The translations under genes were made by a program, and so were the position numbers. Shown here in pieces: positions 47,001 through 59,560 of a stretch of DNA of 64,000 bases. The stretch covers positions 25,580,001 to 25,644,000 of the forward strand of contig JAYKYS010000005.1 of assembly GCA_036924285.1 (NCBI GenBank). The letters run 5' to 3'. Numbering within the stretch: position 1 is the stretch's first letter; every line of letters begins with the position of its first letter. The notes under the pieces were generated by a model that had not been told where the DNA came from, did no database searches, and saw only the letters and a program-made list of their open reading frames with translations. The stretch is from Asterella californica. Taxonomy: Eukaryota; Streptophyta; Marchantiopsida; Marchantiales; Aytoniaceae.

Positions 47001-50000
47001 CAACTTCCAAATGCTAACGACAAACTCCAAGATCAAAATCCTGAATGTCAAACACTGGGAGTCAGGCCTCCGGTCCACTCTAATTGTAAGGCCCGATGCA
47101 TATCCGGTATAAGAGATAAAGGATGACCAGGCTATCAGAGGGTTTATCTCACCTGAGCAGCCAGGCGCGTCCTGACAAGATCCAAGGGATATGTCAGAGT
47201 TGCTGCAGTGATACCCGCTGCTCCACCAGCTGCAAGCCTTGTCCCCATACCGACCCCTAAGCTTTCTTGTTTACCCTCAATACCCAGCATGCTTCTGAGG
47301 TGCTGCAAGTGCGCACCAACATGCTGTTAAGTCATGGCACAGTAAGCCTACAAAACTTCGGCATGTACAGCGGAGCAACAATATTCGAATAAATAGCCTG
47401 ACGATCCGCCAACTCACCATCTTGTATTTCTCATAAGCAAAAAAGTTGACAGATGAATATGGCAGTCGATGAACAATCGTTACTCCATTCCCTTTCCAAA
47501 ATGCTCTGAATCCCTCTTCACGGACTATCCTCGTAGCTTCTCTTAGGATGCTTGGACGACTTAACCTTTCCCCATTTGCATTCATGCCTTGTACCTGCAG
47601 TGACCAGAAATTGTAGTTTAAAACGAGAAGGGAGTACATCATTACGAGGAGCCTGTCACTGAAGACAGCTAGCTTCAGCTCGAAGATTACTTTGCATCCG
47701 TCAACTTCTGAGAACAAGACTCATGACACATTTCCCCGTTATCAGTCGACCTGTCAGTAGGCAAAACCCAAATAACAGGACTTCAAGCCCGCAAAGCCCA
47801 TGTATCCTACGCAAGTTCATAAATACGGGTGTACGAATTTTTTTATCGCAGATTTTCTCGAGCCACCCAGTGGTCAGTTACTACGTTCAGCAACACATTT
47901 ATCTTCCTTGGACTAAGAGTGCCCCCCAGCACTCCCTACAGTCCAACATGTCCAAATATCTTACCGCCAGGTGTGAAACTATCGTACTAATCCTCCTTGC
48001 CCGGTCCTACTTATGTGGAAAATCCAAAAAGTTCAAAGAACTTTTCTTATCAATCTTTTATTTCTCATCCTAATTCCGTCCTTTCTGGCGGCTAGAGCCG
48101 TCCTCCTTCCACTTCTCTCTCTCTCTCCCTCTGTCTAATCGTTTGTGTAGGAGTAAGGTAGAATATAAGATTATTAGGAGCATGGCACCTCAGCAACTGC
48201 CGAGAACCACACTCATAAACAGAGCAGAGGTAACACCCAGTAGAATAACCCAATGAAGTACATATATTCGTACAGGGGAATGGCAGATAGAATCAAAAAC
48301 CACGTTCTAGCACTTAGGTAGCCCACAAAGAACCCAGCGAAGAATCCAATGAAGTACACAGAAAGAAGCAAGGGTAGAATAAATGTCGGTCGATGTGGAT
48401 AGCAGCGCAATGCAAGAACTACCCACACAGTTTTATCCAGTAGAATATAAGAGAGACTGTCTTAGACTCCACCGACAGCCAAGATGAACACTGCCGAAAT
48501 GGATGGTCTCCTCGAACTGAACTCGTTGAGTAACTGCATGAACTGCATGACTTGTGCATTTCTCAGTGCTTACTCGTAGGAAAATGCGTATATTGGTAGA
48601 TGGAAACGGCAGATCGGACCACGCCCACACAGTGAAGGTAACCCCCAAAAAATGTAGAAAATGTGACGTGGAAAATCCTCCCGGTCTGAAACAACAACGG
48701 TATTAAAGTCCAAAAGGGCGTTCGATGGGCTGCGACAGGCTTTCAAGGCACAGCACCCAATCATAGACAGCTAACTTATCCACTTCAAGGTAGATATAAC
48801 CGATTCAAAGTAGAACATTTCTGAACCGAGAGTAGTTATCTGATTCTTTTTAGTGGACGACACTTCACTCGTAGAGACGATGAAGACAAAGGAGGCGACA
48901 GTTGCTCTAAAGTATGCACTTCCGATGAAAGAGTATGGTGAGGTGCACATCTGTCAAGGAACTGAAGCCGGTAGAGCACAGTGTCTCAATGCTGACTAAA
49001 GAAAAAAACATACTAGAGATACTACACAAGTTAAGGACGTCCTTACCGCCGAATAAATAAGTTTTTCAGCTTTTTTAGGCAGCTGGCCTTAAGCCCCTCC
49101 CACATTAACCCGAACCAATACTCTAGGAAAGCTGTACACAGAAAAAACTTCATTCTTTGAAGGTGAATTACGAGGGAAATTTCTCGTCGTCACTTTCTTC
49201 CGTCCAGTCCAACGAGATAGATGAGAAGCTTCAAAAAGCGAGGCATCGAAGACTTCACATGCTTGAAAATAGGCTTCTGCTACACGACAGAAAAACAACA
49301 CGCAGTCATCCACTCCAATGTAAGGAAAAGAAACCCCCACGTTCTCTAAGATAGACCCAGGAACCAGATCGTGAAGGATATCCTTGTAGAGTAGACGTTT
49401 CGATCATCTTAAACGATAGACTTAAGAACTTAGACTTTAATCAAATTGCGTAGATTGATGTCCAACCCTCTTAGAGAATTCAGACAAGTACTCCAGCAAA
49501 GCTAATCGGCCCTATCCCGATGAGGTCAATGCTGCAAAACTGCAAGGATCATGCCAGAAAAGTTCCCGAAGCTAAGACGAAAATGCCCAAAGATATGAGA
49601 CAGCGATCATAGTACGGGAGAGGCCGAAATTTAAAGCTCATACAAGACGGTGATCTTCAAACAGACGAGGAAGAAGTTCGGTCTAGCATATAGAAACTGC
49701 AAAACGGCATCATCTGTATCGACCATAACTAATGGTACCTGAAAAAGGATTGTCAGACGGGCTAAGGGCGCTGTGCATGTTTTGCTCACAGCACCCGCTA
49801 CCCCCCCTGCTAACAACTGACCCGCAGTGCCTATCTGCGACGGGCGCACATTCATGTTCTGTTGCGCATCAGCTATGGATGCAGTGCGCCCATCACCTTC
49901 ACGATCATCGGGTAATCTCGAGGGATCCTCTACTGCCACGGTGGACGCCAGTGCTGCCGCAGCTCTCTGCCCAACCACTCCTCCAACACCCGCATGAAGC

Positions 50001-50032
50001 CTGGTTTCTCCTGCTGTTGCTTCAGTTTGCAT
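44082..50032 (-). CDS. Mitochondrial carrier family (SLC25) protein
   Basis: Inner-membrane solute carrier with three tandem two-helix repeats. Seven exons on the minus strand: 49739-50032, 47418-47594, 47153-47302, 45094-45195, 44836-44906, 44571-44638, 44082-44320. All six introns are GT-AG and the joined frame is 366 residues. Carrier signatures are PLARLT (89-94), PLDLVR (196-201) and PIDLVR (291-296), each with a downstream EG..G(F/L)(W/Y)(K/R)G motif. The first repeat has alanine where most carriers have an acidic residue. The N-terminus MQTEATAG and the PLARLTILFQ signature fit the plant subgroup that includes Arabidopsis At2g37890, At3g53940 and At3g55640 and lacks EF-hands. The substrate cannot be read from the sequence. 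Introns 1 and 3 are about 2 kb; the rest are 115-250 bases. The ATG at 50030-50032 is the first after an in-frame TGA. Confidence 0.95.
45608..45651. repeat. 44-base near-perfect palindrome in carrier intron 3
   Basis: Arms CGTAATCCTGCAAGTACCTA... and its reverse complement meet at 45629/45630 with no spacer and a single mismatch. It lies inside intron 3 and would form a hairpin in the pre-mRNA. Confidence 0.85.
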
Positions 50033-50339
50033 TCCTTCAGCTAGGGTTCCCAAGCTCCCAATTCTTACACCCTTCAACCCTAATCACAATCAGTCCGCTT
50101 CCCGCACCTCATCGCCCTTTTCTCGCTCTAGCAATCACACTTCAATCGTTCCACATTTTTCCACAGCAGAACCTCTGCTGAATTTCACACGGATTTCGCC
50201 CACAACTCGTGAGCAATTTCTCCTCTACCTATATTCTGCGCACAATAGATTGCAACCACCGCCGCAGCACACCCAAAACTCTAAAATTGCCTCGATTCGC
50301 AGTACGAATTTGATTAGTCAAATACAGATCGTTCAAAGG

Positions 50340-51020
50340 TTATCTTCTCTCCTGGGCACTGTTGCCGCCAGGAAAGAAGAAGAGGAAGAAGAAGAAGAAG
50401 CCCACTGTAGATGTGTCTGTCTCCGGATCAAGGCCAACAACGCTGGCTCGCAAAAATTCTTTCTCACGATTCTCCCTCTCTACCTCCCTCACGTTTCGGC
50501 TCACAGTGCAAAAATGGGACAGTCTTGTCGCAACTCAAACCCCTGCCCTCCTTACAATAAACAGCACCAATACCTACGACCGAAGTTAGTACCGAACTCC
50601 CGAAAGTGATGAAAACATTTGATGACGGCTCCAAAGGCTCCGGGATCTCATCGGCCGACACACCCTGCCGTCGTCATACTCGCATACACGTGCACTGGAA
50701 TGCGGACGAAAGTTCACGAAACTCACTCTTCGTCAATCGCTTTTGTTTTCAGTGTCCATGCCGTGAACCAGACACTGCAGCCTCCCAGACAGGTGGCTCT
50801 GCCTCGGGGCATACTTGGCATCAAGATTTTACAGAACACTCCCTTATTGGATCAAAGCCCCTTCCAGTCAGCACGTCGGAGTCGCTCCGGCTCTGCTTCT
50901 AAGGCACACTTCACAGCCTTACAGGAGGAGCAGAAAGATGGTCATTTCCAACCACGAACGTGTACAGCAGCTACTCTGTTTAGTACCCGACCACTCTGAA
51001 CATATCTCTGGAATGGTAAA
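50340..51020 (+). CDS. Possible divergent gene fragment, unrecognised
   Basis: GC-richer segment beginning about 300 bases upstream of the carrier ATG, on the opposite strand. One frame gives a strongly basic start (PPGKKKRKKKKKPTVDV at 50366-50416) that runs on to 50589. Further coding-like stretches are VNQTLQPPRQVALPRGILGI (50766-50825) and NHERVQQLLCLVPDHSEHIS (50950-51010). A polypyrimidine-AG at about 50745-50757 could be an acceptor, and GTAAAT at 51016 a donor. I could not join these into one open model with an ATG, and I recognise no family. It could be a real spliced gene, a decayed one, or promoter sequence. Confidence 0.25.
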
Positions 51021-51260
51021 TCGTTTGTTCCAGTTCTCTCTTCCAGCGTCAAATCCTTTAGGTTCACGTTACCAGTTGAAACTGGTGATGTTTCTGGTTC
51101 TTGTTTTCCACTCTTTTCTTTTCTTTCCGTTTCGGGCGCGGGCGGTGCCCAGAATACGAGGAAGAGAGACGAAAATCTGCCTTGCATCGGCGAAATATTC
51201 TCGAGCGACGCGCACGATGTTCAGGTTTTGCTCTGGTGACGGCTTTAACCAATAGAAACA

Positions 51261-53667
51261 CAAGTCCGAAATTTGCATAGTGGTTCCCTAATTGCTTCAC
51301 TGGCTATAAACCTGAACTTTGTCTCATTTACTCTTTCTCTAGATACCCAACGTTTGTTGTGGGTTTGTGTCATGCACTCTTTGGATTTCATCGCCTCGTC
51401 AAGTGATAACCAATCATCTCAATCTTCCAATGCAGAGAGTTCGATGGAATTTACTAGAACTCGACGGAACACATCTGATTCAGTTTGTCAGGCAGAGAGA
51501 TTGGATCGGTGGATGAATCTGGTTCAAGCTCCTAGCACCTAGAAGAAGGATGATGCTAATTGCGTATCGTGTTTAGTACTCAAGATATCCAAACTCGAAT
51601 ATCGTTGGTCAGGCTGGCGAGCTCTTTACAATACGTAGCACTTTACGGTAATGTATCAAGTCATACTGTTTCCACAATACTACAACGCAAAAAGATGAAG
51701 CCATGAAACTATGTCCAAAAGAACGCCGCTTCCTTCCTTTATGAAGCATACTCTAAGACCTGATGGCTTTTCTCCTTGATAGTCATGAGTACGACTATGC
51801 TCTCCATACTGCAGTTGAAATCAACGAGTACATTCTAGTCAAGCTGGCTACGAGGTATACTGGCCTAATAAGCTAGTCTAACATAGCCTACGTTAGAGCC
51901 AATTCCCATCTGGCCACTATGGTTGGTTGTGATTTCTATTAGCATCAACACGAAGTGAATTAATAGTTAATTCCAAGTCGACTTGAGATATAATGAAGTT
52001 TCACTTCGCTTCACATATTTATTGTTATATTTGTCGGCTAGAAAATAGAAAGCGTTAATGCGAACTGATTAAAAGTTTTCAGCGACTCAACAACTTTACG
52101 TAATAAATATTGAATTTTTATTTTCTAGCTTCACACTATGCATAATTCTCTCACTAATCGCCCCGTATGGACAACATACAGTTATCAGTTGAATTATTTA
52201 TGTTTTGGGTAAACCGAAATAGCACTACGGTAATTAAAAAAAAGGCTTTGTCATATCCAACCCATATTTCAGTTCTCATGAAATGATAGGAAGACATATA
52301 AAAACGAAAAAGTGTTTTCACACCTGAGGGATCTCGAAAAAGAACAAAGCAAACAGAAAATTGAACCGAATCACTCTTTCCATATCACATACATGAGTGT
52401 GAGTTGCACGACGGTTTTTGTCAAGAAAAAACCTGGAAAGGGTATCGTCTAAAGTTACCTCGTCTTTTAATTTTGAGGTTCTGACTTTTTTGGATGAAAA
52501 AGTGAGAACCTCCAAATTGCTGGTATGAAACTGCATGACAGTGAATCAAAAAACATGTGTTGTACTAAAGCGACAAGCTTTTCAGATGCAGCATCCTAGA
52601 GGAAGACTTTCCAGTATTAGCATTCTTTTATATCTGATATTGAGTCTTTGTTGTAGTAGCATTCTTGTTATATCTGATGTTGCATCTTTGTAATACTTAA
52701 TAATATGTAATACTCTTCAGGTATATCATTTCATATATATCTTTGTTTGGAGTTATACTTTTATGATAAAAACTTGTCACATTATACGTTTTTCATCCTT
52801 TTTGTGTACACCCTATTCATTATCATCGACATCATTATGAACTACTTATGGATGGGATTGAATTAAAGTTTGTTCTTGTGAGATCGCTTAAGTCTCTTGG
52901 ATTGTCCTTACGGATTACTTTAAGTCTCGCATATTGTTATTGGGGAATTTCACTGATACAAGTCATGGTGTGGACGTCCATGATGGTGAGAAAAGAGGAA
53001 AAAGAGGAAAATTTGACAATAACTTATTTTTAATGCTTTCTTTGTTTATTTGAAACTTAATTATGTTGTAGACTTCAAGAGCAAAGGAAAATCTTCGTGT
53101 ATCAGTTTGACACATTGTAACTTTGAGGAACACAAAGAGTTAATACCAAACTACGATAATATATACTTCCAATAATCTAGATTTCTAAGGTAATCTGACC
53201 TAGATTAGTATCTAACGTTCCCACTTTTCTCATTCTAATCCTCACTTCGTCAACAATGCTTAGGAAGTTCCCTAATATAGTGTTCGGACTTCTGGTCTTT
53301 TTCCAAAAATGACCGGTCTTGCGCCAAATCTGCATGTAAATATTTGGGAAGAAAAATGAACTTTTAAATGTAAATTACAAATTATTTCCAGTAAAAATGA
53401 AAATCATTATTTTGTTTCCTTTCAACTAGAAATATACAGATTTTCACCAGAAACCTTCTCGAGGACCTGTCACCGACTGGTCACCACACGATCGATCACA
53501 TCTGAAGCCATACCTTGACTTTGTTTTTTAACATGAAATTGTAGTATATAATGTGGAATGGACAATAAACGAATGTGACACATTTTATAGATCTTGAACC
53601 ATGCAACCCAAAAACACCTCGAGAAATTTTGTGGACAGATAGACACAGAACTGCAATAAGACTCTGG
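51261..53667. other. No recognisable gene
   Basis: AT-rich sequence. A short repeat with ATATCTGATNTTG and CATTCTT(G/T)TATATCTGAT phrases occurs twice at 52619-52690. No conserved coding sequence seen. Confidence 0.5.
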
Positions 53668-54076
53668 TGCCACGTCAATTTAGTACCTCGGCTAGGTTGG
53701 CCGAATACGCAGTGGTTAATCTCGGTAGGACCGTTAGTGCCGTTAGAGCGAGTTCTTGAGATGATCCACTAGGGGTATACTTCGCAGGTAGGGCTTGGAG
53801 ACCTTAGTTCTTCAAGTTGAGTCTTCAAGCTCCTGGCTATAATAGATAGTCTAGTTGAGTGTAACTCGGACTTGGCTTGACCGTTTGTGAGTAATCTTTG
53901 TTGCAATGTTGGAGATGATAATTTCTCTGTACATATTACTTGAATAACTAAGGCCTCCAAGCCGTACCCTTGTGGTACACTTGTGTATGTGTATGAGATC
54001 GTCCATGTGTAATGTGTATGTGTGGTGTACTTTTGACAGCGATGTATGTTGTGTAACGATGTGTATGCGCACGACA
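53668..54076 (+). repeat. Solo LTR of the PHD-finger gypsy family
   Basis: 409 bases from TGCCACGTCAATTTAG to GCGCACGACA, matching 10649-11062 along its length, with no internal region attached. The 4 bases CTGG occur on both sides (53664-53667 and 54077-54080), which looks like a target-site duplication, so the LTR most likely formed by recombination between the two LTRs of one insertion. Confidence 0.8.
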
Positions 54077-54548
54077 CTGGTTTGCAACCAAAGAATTTAT
54101 TTTTCATCCTAAAATATTTATTGTCCATTGTTCCATCCCTCAATGCCAATCTCCATGATCAAACCATCAATTCTGTTGTGAGAATAGACTGTTGTCCCTA
54201 ACCTATTAAACCATCAAGAGGAATAATATTTTGTGTGCGAAAATACAAATGGAGGACATTATCTAATCTCTAAATGCAATGGAAAAGATCTATTTAAAAC
54301 TGAAGTCAAAGCGGAAGATGATGATAGCGGCGAGTTGAACTCTTGCCCGCTTGTTGTTATCAAATACCATAAGTGTTAAGTGGGAAAACTATATTAAGTT
54401 AAATTAAAATATATATAAAAAATAAAAAATAAAAAATAAAATCCGAAGATGCAAACATAATCCATAGGAGGAGAGAAGAGGCACGCGCTTCTAACATTAT
54501 AAGTCTTGGAGCTACAATGAACAAATCAAACTTTAACGAAACATCTAG

Positions 54549-54590
54549 TTTATTACCTAACCCTTTTCAATGAAAGGGTTAGGTAATAAA
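54549..54590. repeat. Perfect 18-base-pair hairpin
   Basis: TTTATTACCTAACCCTTT, a 6-base loop TCAATG, then the exact reverse complement. The arm contains ACCTAACCC. Confidence 0.85.
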
Positions 54591-54600
54591 TTAAACTCTT

Positions 54601-54644
54601 GCATATTTTACTCCTCCATCAGAAGATGGAGGAGGTGAATATGC
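54601..54644. repeat. Second hairpin directly after the first
   Basis: GCATATTTTACTCCTCCATC, loop AGAA, then its reverse complement with three mismatches. The inner 10 base pairs (CTCCTCCATC / GATGGAGGAG) are perfect. Only 10 bases separate it from the hairpin at 54549-54590. Confidence 0.8.
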
Positions 54645-56544
54645 ATGGTTGCCTGAATTATATGCAGGAAGTCTTATAAGTAGAATGCATAGAGATAAAA
54701 GATGAGACATTGTTAAATGATATGGAGAATATCAACAAAAAGTGAAGCAATATAATTAATTTATTAATAATAAAAAAAATCAATTAAAAATTAGTAGTTT
54801 AATAGATTTTTAAGTTTTATAGTAAAGACATTTTTGCAGTATAAATTTATGCTTATAATATACAACAATTATAGATCATATTGCAAAAGTGGTGGTCTTT
54901 AGTTCTAACAATATGGAGACCAGGTACTGTAATAATTATGCTAATCATTACGGTAACTGATCACAATAAATTTTCTTTGACTGAAGCTATTGTGAAAAAA
55001 ACAAATTACTTGTCATTCCATGGTAAATTCATACATTTCGATCCATTTGACAAAAACAGATTGGAAAGACATAAGAAAGACAGTTCACATCCGTAAAACA
55101 GTAGGAAAACAATTGTTGGGCTAAGAGTCATGGGAAGAGGCATAAGGTAACGAGCAAACAAGCAGCATGATTACTTGCATAAATTTCCCTGCAAGCAAGT
55201 ATGCTATACATCAAGAAGAAGAAGTATCTGACTGTATCAAACGTTTCTTTCTCCAAACAATGTTCTTTGTTTCATGAATGTTTTTTTCTTGGCATAACCA
55301 AAAATCGAATGATTCTCGAATGAAACTGTCTCCAAACAAGTCGACAACAAAGTAAAATATTTGACAATTAGCTTGTGTACAATAGATGGTGTAAAACTAA
55401 AGAAATACACAATCCCATCAGCAAGATGCATATGGATGTTCGGTTAGTTTGAATGATGGATTCAACTATTCATTCATATCCATCTAACTGCGACCTTGTG
55501 TCACAAATATATTTTATAGTATCTAAACAGTCTAGACAATAATGTTTCTTTTATAAGATAAGTACATTTGATAAAAACAAAGCAAACATGTTACAAATAA
55601 CAACTCACAAGTAATTATTTCATAATGTTCATTCAGATTTGAAAGTGCTTTTCATGTAGTGACATTTAGGTTATAATATTAGTCTTTATAGGAATATTGA
55701 GTATCAATCAATACGAATGCAAAAGATGACTATATATAATCCAGAAGCATTTTGGAGATATGGTAACGCAATCCGGAGAAGCACAAATATACATATAGGT
55801 TACTTCAAAATCAGAGGTTCATCCAAATACTACTACTAGTTGAAACACTTAGAGAGTTGTGTGATCCAGAAGATTCACAGATACGTGATATTTATATATT
55901 GTAATTCTCATAAATTATAAGCTGATAGTCCAAGACGTAATGATAGGACCTTTTAGGGGCTTTTGAACTAGAGTCTTGATCAGTGATCAGTCACAAGACG
56001 ACACTTTCTTTGTGATAACAATAGATTGAAGTTTTGAGGACATCAATCAGCATTGTAGGTATATGTGTGGATCTCGCATGGTGAATATGAATAGCGAGTG
56101 TTAGGAAATCATTCTTAGAGATATTCTGTTTGGATGGAGTTCTAGAATTATTCGATACAGATATACTGTAAATATGAGTTGATGTGTTTTACGTCTCAGA
56201 GGAGCAAACTCACAAAATAACATCTATGATCGTATGAAGCACATTCTAAAGTTTTGAATTATAGTAACAATAATCAATTTCAAACAATCTTCTATCACTC
56301 ACCGAAAGTGAGTTTTCATAAAGATACCTTACTCAACAAAGTATAAGTTGCAAGATAACATTATCTATAATCACCACACTTCAACAAATTCCACTTCATG
56401 TGTTGCCCTCTAACGTTATCCAACCATGAAAGACCCATAGCGTAATTGACGTATGTTATAAAACTTGACTAATAATATCTCTCCTACCATTTCTTTCCTC
56501 TCTAAATCTCTCCTTTTATTTGAGAACTCTAGGAGTTTAAACTT

Positions 56545-56575
56545 TTAACTTTTAACTCTAGGAGTTAAAAGTTAA
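56545..56575. repeat. Perfect 14-base-pair hairpin
   Basis: TTAACTTTTAACTC, TAG, GAGTTAAAAGTTAA. A related arm (AACTCTAGGAGTTTAA) lies just upstream at 56525-56540. Confidence 0.8.
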
Positions 56576-58158
56576 TTAACTAACCAACTTTAGTGTTTGT
56601 AGACGATGTGAATGAGTCCAAAATCATCATAATTTCACTAGAATACAATCAATCAAAGGAAAAAGATTGTATATATATTTCCTGCCAAGAATGTAAATAT
56701 TCGTCAAAAGTACACCTTTCATTTTACCATCCACTATTTTGTAGAGAGGATTAACGAGAATCATAAGTTCACTAGTGACGATCTGGCATTGCTTTACCTT
56801 TGTAAGTTTTACCACTTCAAACTTGTCCAGATAATTTGACGCTTGAAACAAATGATATTTTGGATTATAGTACATTTCGCTAAGAATTATTCAAAATTGT
56901 GAATTGTTGGCGTACTGGGCTATTTTGCTGATTTGTGCATTCATATAATAAATTAATGAGTAGATGTGTAGCAAATCATCACGATATCTGATTGATTAGA
57001 CGATACCAATGTTGCCCCAGATGAATAAGTTTAATGATAAATACAACTTATTGGTTCAAGATACTATATGCTATATGGTTTTTTTTCATATCTCTATACC
57101 TCTGCTTGACATTCTTTAATGATTTGTGAATTATGCTGATTTGTATAATTTGCCTCGATAATGATCTTTATACTGATTACTTTTGTTTTGTTCATATTTT
57201 TACTTGTAAAGAATAATGTTTTTATCATTACACTTTTCTTGGATAATTCATTGAATCTTCTAATACTTTTACTCTATTATGATATTTTATCATATAAATT
57301 ATTCAACTATATATATATAACTGTTCTTATCATAAAATGTTGTGAAACTTGGACACACTTCTCCGGTATGCAAGACCTTAAGGTATGATCACATCGTCAC
57401 TTGCTGAAAGGTTTGAGCATAATCAAACAAGTCATTTAAAGAAAGTTGATCATGATTCATGCTAAAGTTGGGTTTATTCCAAAATGAAGTTCTACATCAG
57501 ATCACGTGAAAACTTCATGATTGAGACATTTCATAGAATCATCAATAAATATGCATCCAAATGCATACATGGGACAAGAGCCACTACGCGAGTATAGCTA
57601 AACCCTAAACTCTAAACTCGTTGCTTTAGATCAAAATAAGAATATTAAAAGCGAACTGAAAACAATATACAACAAGAAAAGCTAACCGTACCGTTGTTAA
57701 GAAAATATCATCTAGAGACAAATATCTAATCAAGAGAACAATAATATGGAAACAAAAATTGCAAAAGCTATTTCGACTTTCATAGATTGTCGAACTTATA
57801 TATTCACATACACCACATAGTCATCGTATAAAGTTCTCCACGCACTATACAAGTTATAAATTATGGTCAGAACCACACTTGGCAAGAACTGAATCGTACA
57901 CCTCAACATCTGAAGCCATTGTTCCCTTCCTCCTCCCTTCTCTTTATGGATCTATTAACAACCGATATATTTGTTAAGAAAACAACGAGACTGAATGTGT
58001 CTCCATGTGTCTCCTCGTGTTGCGTCATCGAGCGAGTTGTCCACCTGATCAAATCTAAAGACGAGTAGAACAGAAACCTTCTGCATCTTTTTACTCCCTC
58101 CAGTCCTCCATATGAACATTAAAGCATCTTCAACCTCCCGAAGTCAAAAATGTATTCC

Positions 58159-59200
58159 TCAGTCTCTTGACCGGCGGCTGGCTGCTTCGCCGAGTGAAGA
58201 AAATCCGACAAGTGGATTGACAGTAGCAACCGACTCAATCTCATGTGTCAATCGTTGACACGAGCTAAGTTCCGATGCACCTCCAATACTGCGTGTATCG
58301 GCTGGGACATTGAAGTTGTCCTGCTCTCCACACAGAAACTGAATTCTGTGAAAAGAATCCTCTATGCAAGCATCAAGACGCTCCACCGCTTCCACTGCTA
58401 ACAGGTTGTCTTCACTTCGCAGCAAAGTAGGCTACGCCCGAGCTGCTCTATACTCTACGCCATCGATGTTAAGTTAAAAGTTTATCAATTTCGTGACTGT
58501 CGAGAGCTGTCTGCCTCCCACCCAGTTTGCATCTTCGGGTTTAGATACAATTTTTGATCACCGAGGTTCGACACAAGTCGATTCGACCGTGACTGCAATC
58601 CCATCTGGACGACAATCGGTAAGGGTCTGAAGAACACATTTCCGCCTTCGGGGGACTGAGGAGACTCTAATGCTCATACGGGGCACAGGGAGTAAAAAGC
58701 TGAACCCCTGCATCTTCTTGCTCTCAACCTGAACACTGTAGCGGCTTGCGTTTTCTTAAACCCAAGCCGCTACAGCTAACGAGCCACATCCACCGCAAAC
58801 TCCCAGTGGTCTCCCAAGTGCCGCCTTGCAAGTCCGAGGTTAGCACGCGGCCAGCCTTCTGTTCCTTGGCACTGCTGCTGGCTGTGCGTAAATCAAGACA
58901 ACTGTAATCGACCTCCAAATCGCCATCGAGAAATCGCATCTGGCCCATAAAAACAACTATAAAACGAAGTTCCAGTAATGAATTCCGGACAGAGTTCAAA
59001 CCAATGCGACAAATAACTAACTGCCATCGAGGACCTCTTCGAGTTTGCACAATCAGCTTTAGATTCGACCCTCCACGAACTATCCATATGCAAACTCAGT
59101 AGAAACAATAGTAATCTAGTAGAGGCGATTTGAAACGTAAGTCTGGGCTACCTCCTGTAGTTCAGTTCTCCACCCTGCTGCACGCGTCTGCAAACGTATG
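58159..59200 (-). pseudogene. Possible coding remnant, unrecognised
   Basis: GC-richer block unlike the AT-rich sequence to its left. Minus-strand frames that look protein-like include LLAVEAVERLDACIEDSFHR (58340-58425), MRFLDGDLEVDYSCLDLRT (about 58885-58942) and, further upstream at 59116-59330, LLWDPDPCLDGTRDSALFFL followed by VYGRLLNSTASHIRLQ. Candidate splice sites exist but I could not build one continuous model, and I recognise no domain. It may be part of a plant gene with small exons, or a decayed gene. Confidence 0.25.
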
Positions 59201-59371
59201 TGGGAAGCAGTCGAGTTCAGCAAACGGCCATAAACCAGAAAGAACAGTGCACTGTCGCGCGTTCCGTCTAGGCAGGGGTCGGGGTCCCATAACAAAGCCT
59301 TAAGGCTACTCCGCATGATTCCGGTTCTACTTCGAGCAGAAGACTGAACAGTCCGCAAAACCCCAACTGAG

Positions 59372-59560
59372 GAACGCTTTTCTTTCTTTAGTGGTACTCG
59401 AGGATCTATGAGTTTGAGATTCTTGTATGCCATGACATGGTGGGGGATTTTCCCACCCGTTCGTCCGAACGCTTTTCTTTCTTTAGTGGTACTCGGGGAT
59501 CTATGAGTTGAGATTCTTGTATGCCATGACATGGTGGGGGATTTTCCCACCCGTTCGTCC
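59372..59560. repeat. Tandem duplication of a 95-base unit
   Basis: Copy 1 at 59372-59466 and copy 2 at 59467-59560, both containing CTTTTCTTTCTTTAGTGGTA and GCCATGACATGGTGGGGG. They differ by one substitution (CGAGGATC against CGGGGATC) and one lost T (GAGTTTGAG against GAGTTGAG). Near identity implies a recent duplication. The unit itself holds the palindrome CCATGACATGG-like sequence. Confidence 0.9.

Larger units (their letters stand above)
54077..57900. other. AT-rich stretch without genes but with strong hairpins
   Basis: No conserved coding sequence seen. It contains perfect inverted repeats at 54549-54590, 54601-54644 and 56545-56575, annotated separately. Confidence 0.5.

Noticed and set aside
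53769..54149. Minus-strand open frame of 126 codons
   Set aside because: Lies almost entirely within the solo LTR and recurs in other LTR copies as antisense sequence.
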